Shown in pieces: positions 51,990 through 58,999 of a DNA stretch of 64,000 bases. The notes beneath the pieces were generated by a model. That model saw only the letters and a program-made list of their open reading frames with translations, ran no database searches and had not been told where the DNA came from. Source of the stretch: Endozoicomonas sp. GU-1 (lineage in GTDB: Bacteria > Pseudomonadota > Gammaproteobacteria > Pseudomonadales > Endozoicomonadaceae); the NCBI RefSeq assembly GCF_027366395.1, contig NZ_CP114771.1:3410001-3474000 (forward strand), read 5' to 3'. A program made the position numbers and the translations under genes. The first letter of the stretch is position 1. Each line of letters opens with the position of its first letter.

Positions 51990-52607
51990 GTGTACAAGAG
52001 ATGGTTGATGGTTCTGCCAGGGATAGTTCTGCTGGCAGCGGCCTTTAATACGGCATGGAATCTGGTGCAATCGGAAGTCTGGCGCTCCCAGACCGAAGTT
52101 TTTCTTAATCACTGGGAAACGGAAACAAACGAAGATGCCGGGTTTACAGTGGATAAAGAAGAGTGGCAATTGACTCTCGCCGGTGCCGATAATGCCCTGG
52201 AAAATATGCCGGGCTCTCCCGATTTGCAGATGCTGCGAGCCAAGGTGCTGGACCGTGGAGTAAAAAACGGCTGGTCAGTCACCGACTCAGGGGAACCAAT
52301 GGAACTGGATGCCTGGCAGCAGGCCATCGTATTAAGACCCGGCTGGCCCTACAGCTGGAGCAGTTATGCCCTGGCCCGTGCACAACGTTCGTTAATTGAT
52401 CAACCATTTGAACTAGCTTTAGTCCGTGCCGACCAGCTCGGCCCCTGGGAACAGCAGGTAATGGAAAACGCCACCATCCTCGGCAGGTATTATCGCGGAT
52501 GGTTAAACGAACCGCTTCAGCATATGCTCGACCAGAGCCAGCAACGGCTGACGAAGATTTATCCATACCGGGCCAAGCAAATAGAAAGGCAATATCCGCT
52601 GCCTTAA
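51990..52607 (+). CDS. VpsP-like polysaccharide biosynthesis protein
   Basis: 205 residues from a GTG start. One N-terminal membrane segment (WLMVLPGIVLLAAAFNTAWN), then a helical periplasmic part resembling TPR-type repeats (WQLTLAGADNALENMPGSPD, PYSWSSYALARAQRSLIDQP). This fits VpsP family proteins encoded in exopolysaccharide loci; exact role unknown. Confidence 0.65.
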   Translation: MYKRWLMVLPGIVLLAAAFNTAWNLVQSEVWRSQTEVFLNHWETETNEDAGFTVDKEEWQLTLAGADNALENMPGSPDLQMLRAKVLDRGVKNGWSVTDSGEPMELDAWQQAIVLRPGWPYSWSSYALARAQRSLIDQPFELALVRADQLGPWEQQVMENATILGRYYRGWLNEPLQHMLDQSQQRLTKIYPYRAKQIERQYPLP

Positions 52608-52617
52608 AGCATTGGCA

Positions 52618-52688
52618 CCACAAAGGCACTAAGAACACAAAGGAAAAGACAAGAAAAGCTTTTCTTTGTGTTCTTTGTGCCTTTGTGG
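52618..52688. repeat. Palindromic repeat family A, copy 11
   Basis: A shorter, 71-bp copy (CCACAAAGGCACTAAGAACA to TGTTCTTTGTGCCTTTGTGG) before galU. Confidence 0.92.
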
Positions 52689-52724
52689 TTCAAAAAAAAT
52701 CTATCAACCACCCAAGTACACCTC

Positions 52725-53551
52725 ATGCTTAAAAAATGCCTTTTCCCCGCCGCCGGTTACGGCACCCGCTTTCTCCCAGCCACCAAAAGCATGCCCAAAG
52801 AGATGATGCCGGTGGTTTCCAAACCGCTGATTGAATACGGGGTTGAAGAAGCCCTGGAAGCGAATCTGGCTGATATCTGCATGGTGACGGGCCGGGGCAA
52901 GCGTGCCCTGGAAGACCACTTCGATGCCAACTATGAGCTGGAACACCAGATTGCCGGTAGCGATAAGGAATCGCTGCTCACCAATATACGTCAGCTGATT
53001 GATGAATGTACTTTCTCCTACACCCGTCAGCGGGAGATGAAAGGATTGGGCCATGCCATTCTTTCCGGCGAATCCCTGATCGGTGAACAACCCTTTGGTG
53101 TGGTGCTGGCGGATGATCTGTGCATTAACCCGGATGGCCCCGGTGTACTGGCGCAAATGGCCCAACTCTACAAACAGTTTCGCTGCTCCATTGTAGCGGT
53201 AATGGAAGTGCCGGAAGATCAAGTGCATAAGTACGGCTTGATTGCCGGGCAAACCATTTCCGATGACCTGATCCGTGTGGAAAATATGGTGGAAAAACCT
53301 GCCAGGGAAGATGCGCCCAGTAACCTGGCCATTATTGGCCGCTACATCCTGACTCCGGATATTTTTGACCTGATCAGAGACATCAAACCCGGCAAGGGCG
53401 GCGAGATCCAGATCACCGATGCCCTGATGGCCAGGCTCAGCGTGGTTGTGTGCTGGCTTATAAATTCAAGGGAAGACGGTTTGACTGTGGCAGTATTGAA
53501 GGTTTTATCGAAGCGACCAACTATTGCTACGATAAACTTTATGCTCGTTGA
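52725..53551 (+). pseudogene. galU: UTP-glucose-1-phosphate uridylyltransferase, frameshifted in the last quarter
   Basis: The first 235 residues are typical GalU: CLFPAAGYGTRFLPATKSMP, GLGHAILSGESLIGEQPFGV, VLADDLCI, MVEKPAREDAPSNLAIIGRY and GKGGEIQITDALM. After this the frame leaves the family. The conserved end, YKFKGRRFDCGSIEGFIEAT plus NYCYDKLYAR, is intact in another frame to the TGA at 53551. One missing base near 53430 (ATGGCCAGGCTC) accounts for it. As galU normally feeds ugd, loss would block UDP-glucose supply from this locus, unless another copy exists. Confidence 0.88.
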
Positions 53552-53939
53552 ACAATCAGTAAAAGCCTGGTTGAACCAGCGGGTTACCCACCTGCTCACT
53601 ATTCCCGCCTTCGCTCGGCAAGCGCTGTTCTTTATTGCTCTGGCCTTTACCTTCTTTATGTCGGTTATCCCCAGCGAGGCGGACCCTACGGCATTGATCA
53701 ATGATAAACTCAAACACGCCATCACCTTTATGGTGCTCTTTGCCCTGTTTGATCTGGCCTGGCCGAAACAGCCAGCCGCCTGGTGGAAGCTACTATGTCT
53801 GCTGGCTTTTGGGGGACTGATTGAAGTGTGCCAGAAGATGACAGGCTACCGGAGCTTCAGTATTGGGGATATTCTGGCCGATGGAGCAGGGCTTTTGGGC
53901 TACCTTGGGTTGTGGGTCTTGTATCCGGGAAACTATTGA
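53541..53939 (+). CDS. VanZ-like small membrane protein
   Basis: 132 residues from the ATG at 53541, overlapping the galU stop by 11 bases. Four hydrophobic segments and the motif NDKLKHAITFMVLFALFDLA, then GGLIEVCQKMTGYRSFSIGD, match VanZ-like proteins. It is the second such gene in the locus (compare 45760). Because of the galU frameshift it appears joined to galU in one open frame, which is an artefact. Confidence 0.78.
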   Translation: MLVEQSVKAWLNQRVTHLLTIPAFARQALFFIALAFTFFMSVIPSEADPTALINDKLKHAITFMVLFALFDLAWPKQPAAWWKLLCLLAFGGLIEVCQKMTGYRSFSIGDILADGAGLLGYLGLWVLYPGNY

Positions 53940-54018
53940 AAGGTGATTTTAAGTTACCGAAACCGACAGTCACCAGTGGCTGCCTTTCCGGCTGTTTTTA
54001 TCAGAAGGGAAAAATGTA

Positions 54019-54078
54019 ATGCAATATGACCGCAATGAAGAGTTCAACTACGATGCAGTCGAAGAAGTAGAGGAATAA
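54019..54078 (+). CDS. Possible 19-residue acidic peptide
   Basis: An ATG at 54019, eight bases after AAGGGA, opens MQYDRNEEFNYDAVEEVEE and stops. The ribosome site is good, but there is no family. It may be a fragment of a lost gene. Confidence 0.2.
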   Translation: MQYDRNEEFNYDAVEEVEE

Positions 54079-54089
54079 AAGAGAAGTTC

Positions 54090-54500
54090 ATGACCACGAC
54101 TCACACCATCCCCGAAGCCCCATCCATCACTAATGAACGATAGTACATCGAGTGGTTTGTGCAATACAGTGACAAGCTGGCAGAGCTGAGAAACCTGGCA
54201 GGCCGTTATGCTGAGGGTGAGCGGCTGGAGGCTTTTGTCGCAGAACATACTGAGCGAGGCATGAGTCTGCTGGAAATGCACCCTAACCCGGGCTCGTTGT
54301 TTGAACGGGTCTCATTTATGTCGGAAGACACCTGGGCAAAATTGAAGAAGGTGCTGGCAGAATATGGCGGGCTGGCAAACTGCCCTGAGCCCCAGAGGGT
54401 TTTCTTGGTTGGGCTGGTGATTCATATCATGATTGGGGTGGAGGTGTTGGAGAAGAAGTATCAGCATCCTGAGGCGGGGCGTTTGGTGCCGGATATTTAA
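54090..54500 (+). pseudogene. Hypothetical gene with an in-frame amber codon
   Basis: An ATG at 54090 starts MTTTHTIPEAPSITNER, then TAG at 54141-54143. The frame continues as YIEWFVQYSDKLAELRNLAG and on to 54500 with clearly coding character. A GTG at 54159 could restart a 113-residue protein. The product is unknown. The mutation is a substitution-type change, unlike the indels elsewhere. The gap from 54501 to 54679 holds a short minus-strand coding-like stretch (IELKPGIDKKEIVEYIVDST) that I could not assign. Confidence 0.4.
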
Positions 54501-54679
54501 CAGCCATTCGTCCTACAATATCCTTTGTCGAATCGACAATGTATTCAACAATCTCTTTCTTATCTATGCCAGGCTTCAACTCAATTCCAACTGAGTTTTG
54601 ATAATGGGTTGGAAAATTTTAACTTCATTCTTATTTTTAATGCTCTAGCTCTCATCCTCTGGATGGGTTTGCTTCCTTA

Positions 54680-55300
54680 CTACTTCTTCGTATCCAACTC
54701 CCAGTAATCCATAATCCGCACTCGCCCGATGGTCTGCATATCCGGCGCACGGGTGTTCGTCTGATCCAGTCCTTTATAACTGATCAGAAAACTGCACAAC
54801 TGCTGTTTACCATTCACTTCACGCTGGGCCAGAAACATACCGGGCCCTGGTCGTAACTCCCGCTCTACCACCAACAGGGTGAAACCGGTAAAACACTCGA
54901 TGGTTTCCGGCACATAGTAATACTCGTAGAGTTTCTTATCCCGGGGCTTGTGCTGCTGACTGGCAAATACATCCGGCACACGAGCCGCCACTTCATACCA
55001 ATCCCCTTCCGGTGGTACCACAGTGACGTGAGTCAGCATGGTTGGGTGAGCCAGTGGCTCTTTGGTGGTTTCCGGTTCCGGGTCGTAAGGATCACCGATG
55101 CCGGTGCCCAGCCAGTGGCTGGAGACACCGGTAGCCACCGCCAGCCGTTCCACATATTTGTGCGGATTGTCAATCTTGCCACTGGCCAGGCGGTACATGT
55201 AGCTGCGCTCGATGCCCGTCTCACGGGACAGGGCGCTGGCGGTTTTTATTCCCTTCAGTTTCATGGCCGTAGCCAGACGATCGGCAAACGTATTACTCAT
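54680..55300 (-). CDS. Repressor-like protein (XRE helix-turn-helix with S24-like region)
   Basis: 206 residues from the ATG at 55300, overlapping the upstream stop by 8 bases. The helix-turn-helix spans about 5-60 (FADRLATAMKLKGIKTASAL, then SRETGIERSYMYRLASGKID). The C-terminal half (DWYEVAARVPDVFASQ, FTGFTLLVVERELRPGPGMF) is distantly like the S24 repressor domain without clear Ser/Lys catalytic residues. It is last in a three-gene operon and probably regulates it or an associated phage. Confidence 0.6.
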   Translation of the reverse strand: MSNTFADRLATAMKLKGIKTASALSRETGIERSYMYRLASGKIDNPHKYVERLAVATGVSSHWLGTGIGDPYDPEPETTKEPLAHPTMLTHVTVVPPEGDWYEVAARVPDVFASQQHKPRDKKLYEYYYVPETIECFTGFTLLVVERELRPGPGMFLAQREVNGKQQLCSFLISYKGLDQTNTRAPDMQTIGRVRIMDYWELDTKK

Positions 55301-56276
55301 TATGACTATCCTCTGCCGGTAACAGGCTGGCACCCGATGGCGTTGATTGGGCATCAATACTGATCAGGCTGTAGGTCTTTTTCTCTTCCTGGGTGGCACT
55401 GTTAAAGACCATTTTCTCATTGGCAAGCAGGGTGACGGTGTCGCCCATTCGGAATGGTTGTACTGCCTGGTACATTTTTTTGCTGAACCGGACTTTGATC
55501 AGTTCGCCTTCTCTATTTCTGATTTGCAGCTTGCCTGCGCTGCTGATCAGCTCGACAATCCCTTCTATTTTCACTTCTACCGGTTCGGTACTGCTGAAAC
55601 CATCCAGCAGGGTTTCAAGCATCTGAATTTTATCCCGTCGGCCATGCCAGATATGTTTCTGTTCATTGCCGCCGGTCCAGCTGATATCAATTTCGATATG
55701 CTTTTGCCGCAGGGCTTTCAGAAATTTCGCCAGCGCATGGGAACTTCTCAGGCCCAGGTTATCAACCTGTTCACTCAGACCCTGGTTCATATCTTGATTG
55801 AGCAAGTCAAACAGACCGGACAGACTGTTTTCCAGCAGGCTTACGCCAAACAGGTCAGGTGACGTATCTCCGGTGATATAGAGGCGGGAGGAACCATGCC
55901 CAATCTCTGCAAACCGCAGGTTGATAGGTTGGGTTATCTCACTCGGAATCGTACCGGCCAGGTCCTGCCCATGGTGGAGTTTTGCCGCCGCCGCAAACAC
56001 CAGGCCGGAAAAGTGTTTGGCCAGATTCGCCAACAGATCCAGGGGAACAGAACCGTTGTTTACATCCCCTCCCATCAGACGAAGCTCGATGACTTCCTTT
56101 TCGCGCTTTTCTTTTTCGGTGCTCAGCTTGTGGTGGAGGTCATCAATATGCTGCTCTAAAGAGTGGATGCTCAGGGACAGGGCAAAGTTATCCCCTTCTG
56201 CTGCGAGCTGATTCTTCTTGCTGTCCAGCAGTGCTTCGGTTTTTTTGATCCGCTTTTCTAAGTAGGCAATGTTCAT
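55293..56276 (-). CDS. Unknown protein with N-terminal coiled coil
   Basis: 327 residues, family not recognised. Residues 1-70 are a coiled coil (LEKRIKKTEALLDSKKNQLA, LHHKLSTEKEKREKEVIELR). A mixed middle domain follows (PLDLLANLAKHFSGLVFAAA, IDISWTGGNEQKHIWHGRRD). The C-terminal 80 residues look like a small beta-barrel (VEVKIEGIVELISSAGKLQI, FRMGDTVTLLANEKMVFNSA). It overlaps both neighbours by 4-8 bases, so the three proteins are made together. Confidence 0.45.
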   Translation of the reverse strand: MNIAYLEKRIKKTEALLDSKKNQLAAEGDNFALSLSIHSLEQHIDDLHHKLSTEKEKREKEVIELRLMGGDVNNGSVPLDLLANLAKHFSGLVFAAAAKLHHGQDLAGTIPSEITQPINLRFAEIGHGSSRLYITGDTSPDLFGVSLLENSLSGLFDLLNQDMNQGLSEQVDNLGLRSSHALAKFLKALRQKHIEIDISWTGGNEQKHIWHGRRDKIQMLETLLDGFSSTEPVEVKIEGIVELISSAGKLQIRNREGELIKVRFSKKMYQAVQPFRMGDTVTLLANEKMVFNSATQEEKKTYSLISIDAQSTPSGASLLPAEDSHNE

Positions 56277-56722
56277 AATGCTTCCCCAATTCTAATTTTA
56301 GGGATTCCTTTGGGTCTGTCGTTTCTGTCTAAACCATAAATCTCCTGCCAGAAGGCATGGTCTTGCTGAAGGTCGGTAACAAAAATAACGTCACATTCAT
56401 ATCGGAGTCTGATCGCCTCATTGCATGCAAAAATATCGAATAAATGTTGCTGTTGATTGGCAGGAAGGGCGTTAATCCCATGTACATCTGCCACCACCAA
56501 CAGGTCTATATCTTGCGGTCTTTCTTTTTGGGTTGAAAATGAACCATCAATCCAGACCTCCATCGCAACTGGGAAATCTTTTAGGCTATCCAGAAATGCT
56601 TTAAACCGGCTTAGAAGATGTGCTCTTCTCGATGGTTCTTCAAATGGGGTGACAAAAATATCGGGCATGTCCGACAGGGTGATGCTGTGCATGCCCGGTG
56701 GGAATAGGGGTGGGTAGTTCAT
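56273..56722 (-). CDS. DUF6932-like nucleotidyltransferase-fold protein
   Basis: 149 residues from the ATG at 56722; the upstream extension is unlikely. The polymerase-beta-like motif VWIDGSFSTQKERPQDIDLL (GS...D-x-D) and a third acid in YECDVIFVTD mark the nucleotidyltransferase fold. It is unlike the short MNT antitoxins at 27-28 kb. Its ATGA overlap with the coiled-coil gene suggests joint function. Confidence 0.6.
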   Translation of the reverse strand: MNYPPLFPPGMHSITLSDMPDIFVTPFEEPSRRAHLLSRFKAFLDSLKDFPVAMEVWIDGSFSTQKERPQDIDLLVVADVHGINALPANQQQHLFDIFACNEAIRLRYECDVIFVTDLQQDHAFWQEIYGLDRNDRPKGIPKIRIGEAL

Positions 56723-56880
56723 GGTGCATTTTGTGTTTTGATTGGGAGGGATTTTGATTTTCAGGGAATGGTGTGGTGCTGACTGTATTGGGAAAGATTC
56801 TGAGGCAGGACTTAAATTTTGCATCCACGCACCAAGAAAGACCTGTCACCTTTTCTTCTTTTCCTTCTTACTTGTGGATC

Positions 56881-56970
56881 AGGTTTCACCCTCCTCGGTG
56901 AACCGCCGTATGCGAACCCGCATGTATGGTGGTGAGGGGAGGGCTGGAGAAGGACCAGTCATTACCCGAT
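56881..56970 (+). ncRNA. Group II intron 3' end (domains V and VI), remnant
   Basis: 56901-56933 has the form of domain V (ACCGCCGTATGCGAACCCGC, then ATGTATGGTGGT), a hairpin with the internal bulge. It is followed by a domain VI-like hairpin (GGGCTGGAGAAGGACCAGTC) and the characteristic end TACCCGAT at 56970. No reverse transcriptase or upstream domains remain. The sequence style is that of bacterial class C introns. Confidence 0.7.
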
Positions 56971-57558
56971 TTATAAGCCGTGTTTACTACTTGCCAAAGC
57001 CATTGAAGCTTTCATCGCTTCAACATTTTCTGCAAGAATGCTAATTTCTATCCCAGACAATAATGCATAATTTGCTGAAAAATCTAACAGCGAATTAATC
57101 AAATCTTTATTATGGCTATTCGTAATTGAATTTTGATTATATTTACGACCTAAAAGAGCAGCGCCAGAATGCGTAAAGCTATTAAGTGTTTTCCAATAAT
57201 GGCCTTTAGGCGTAGCTAATTTACTGCCTTCTGGGGACTTTGTATCAATTTCAGAAACTAGGACTGAAAAAGTTTTTTTGAATTTATCATTTCTCAACTC
57301 CTTGAAATCTTTATCTGTTGCACAACGTGAAAACCATAGTCCTTTAACATACGCTTCAAATAGTGGTCTCAAAAGTACACACGCTGAACTAAACAGTTTC
57401 TTTTCAACTAATAAAACAATACTACGGTGATGCTCAATAACAGTGGAATGAAAAAGAGATGGAATGAATTTTTTATCATCACCATCTATTTCTAAACCTT
57501 CATGACACCTATTAATGTCTACTGATAACTGGTATGAACTTTCTACGTCTATATTCAT
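56971..57558 (-). CDS. Hypothetical cassette-type protein (DUF6988/DUF5677-like)
   Basis: 195 residues. The core HSTVIEHHRSIVLLVEKKLF, SSACVLLRPLFEAYVKGLWF resembles helical families often annotated as DUF6988 or DUF5677-like; the assignment is weak. The gene starts 11 bases after an attC-like site and ends exactly at the intron remnant, so it looks like a gene cassette. The base composition is AT-rich compared with flanking phage genes. Confidence 0.5.
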   Translation of the reverse strand: MNIDVESSYQLSVDINRCHEGLEIDGDDKKFIPSLFHSTVIEHHRSIVLLVEKKLFSSACVLLRPLFEAYVKGLWFSRCATDKDFKELRNDKFKKTFSVLVSEIDTKSPEGSKLATPKGHYWKTLNSFTHSGAALLGRKYNQNSITNSHNKDLINSLLDFSANYALLSGIEISILAENVEAMKASMALASSKHGL

Positions 57559-57569
57559 ATTTATCTCTA

Positions 57570-57626
57570 GGCTTATAACGCCAAATTAAGGGGTACCGTA
57601 GGCAACCCCGAGATTTTTTGTTAGGC
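57570..57626 (-). other. attC-like integron recombination site
   Basis: On the minus strand it begins GCCTAAC (R'' type, 57626-57620) and ends GGCGTTATAAGC (R' type). Between them are AAAT/ATTT and GGGGT/ACCCC inverted segments that would fold as a hairpin. The 57-bp length is within the attC range. The stop codon of the SieB-like gene is inside GCCTAAC, and the next gene starts 12 bases after the site, as in cassettes. No integron integrase is in the window, and R' fits the consensus imperfectly. Confidence 0.5.
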
Positions 57627-58115
57627 CTTTTTTGATTCACTTAACTCTATGGCTTTTTCCCTACCTGATAAGCTCAGATTTATGAGATTCTCTTCAAACA
57701 CATTAATTTCAACCAGACCTTTGTTTTCTAATTGTTTTGAAAGTTTAAGAACTTCCAATTTACTTAAATTGAAATTCTTGTAATTTATAGCTCTTAGATC
57801 GAGAAGCTTTATCTGAAAACTTTTCGAGGACTAATATCAACTGAACCTCATCGTTTGAGAGAAAGTTTGATAAGAAAAATCTCTTAAGACTTTTATACGT
57901 CTTACTCAAACACTTCCATAGTTTTGGCACAGACCAAAAAATAATAAAAACAAGTGAAAAAATTGCTACTCCTGCAGATGCCGTTTTCCACTTACCCTCA
58001 AGCGCAGTAAATACAGAAGGGAAGTAAGTCGGTGCAATTATCAATATTACAGATGTAATAAATGCAGCTGTAGTTAATGTTTTATATGTTTAATTAATTC
58101 AACAGTCCATTCCAT
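57621..58115 (-). pseudogene. SieB-like superinfection exclusion membrane protein, frameshifted
   Basis: Three pieces in different frames make one protein of about 164 residues. An ATG at 58115 starts MEWTVELIKHIK. After a shift near 58085 come two membrane segments (TTAAFITSVILIIAPTYFPS, SAGVAIFSLVFIIFWSVPKL). After a second shift near 57790-57810 comes a winged-helix-like end (FNLSKLEVLKLSKQLENKGL) to 57621. This layout matches superinfection exclusion B family proteins, which block growth of other phages. The two indels inactivate it as read. Confidence 0.6.
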
Positions 58116-58761
58116 AAATATTCTCTTAGCTTTACTGTAGAAGCCTAAAGCTAGATTCAGGCTTCTTTTATTTGTTAATAAAAACGTTGAGATAATTCAC
58201 TAATTCGCATGCACGCTACCGCCCCTCTATTCCATTTCTTAGAGTATTAAGGCAGTTCCGCATTGCACGACAATTGCTACATAGTGTTGCATAGGCGTGA
58301 AATAGTACCATCGAACTGTCTACAGTGGTATTTGTTTGCCGGTAGTTTCCATTCCTCATATTTTGCACGTCCTCTACCCCATTCGGTTACCAAACATGTA
58401 TCTCATATCCTACCTACCAAGGATACAATCCACTTTCAGCACCTAAATGCCGTAACTGTTGGATTTAGCAGAATTTATTGCAATCAAATATATGGCTGGC
58501 ACGATTTTTAATCTTTTAGAATCAGTATGTTACCAAGAGGTGCTGAAAGTGGGATACAACTAAATTTTTCAGGTTATTCGTGTGAACTTAACCTGTTAAA
58601 ATTCAGCAAGATAACCAAAAAATGAGAATAATTCATCAGACAACACTATTAGTACACTGTTTAAAATACTGTATACATCCACACCACATTGATGCAATAT
58701 AGCACTTCAAGGATGCCTGAATCCTTGCCCCAACAACTCATAAAAACAACGGATGTTCCCT
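58116..58761. other. Gap with two inverted repeats
   Basis: About 645 bases without a supported gene. A hairpin AGAAGCCT/AGGCTTCT (58139-58166) followed by TTTATTTG is terminator-like on the plus strand, although no plus-strand gene precedes it. At 58430-58444 and 58538-58552, CCACTTTCAGCACCT is present as a perfect 15-bp inverted pair, about 93 bases apart, each arm next to a GATACAA or GATACAAC motif. The rest has no clear signal. Confidence 0.5.
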
Positions 58762-58929
58762 ATGACTCACACGACATTACGGATCAAAGAAGCAGCGGAG
58801 TATCTGCTTTCACAGCTCCACACACTCCAGTTCTCAACCCCTGAAAGCGAACAAACGCTGACTCTGGCCATTGTCATTCTGAGAGCGAAAGCCCGCAAAG
58901 AGGGAGGCTCTACGGACTCATCCATGTAA
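58762..58929 (+). CDS. Small hypothetical protein (55 residues)
   Basis: MTHTTLRIKEAAEYLLSQLH, then LTLAIVILRAKARKEGGSTD. It begins like a helix of a regulator or a chaperone-binding protein. The reading frame is clean, but the ribosome site is weak. It points toward the end of the large phage gene on the opposite strand. No family is recognised. Confidence 0.35.
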   Translation: MTHTTLRIKEAAEYLLSQLHTLQFSTPESEQTLTLAIVILRAKARKEGGSTDSSM

Positions 58930-58999
58930 CAAGGCAATACTGGTTCACAGGAGGTTGCTGTCCCTGTGCCAATGGATTTATAACGATGATGAAGGAGGG

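Noticed and set aside
58263-58511. An 82-codon open frame on the plus strand
   Set aside because: Cysteine/histidine-rich composition with no domain, no ribosome site, and overlap with the inverted pair; it looks like chance.
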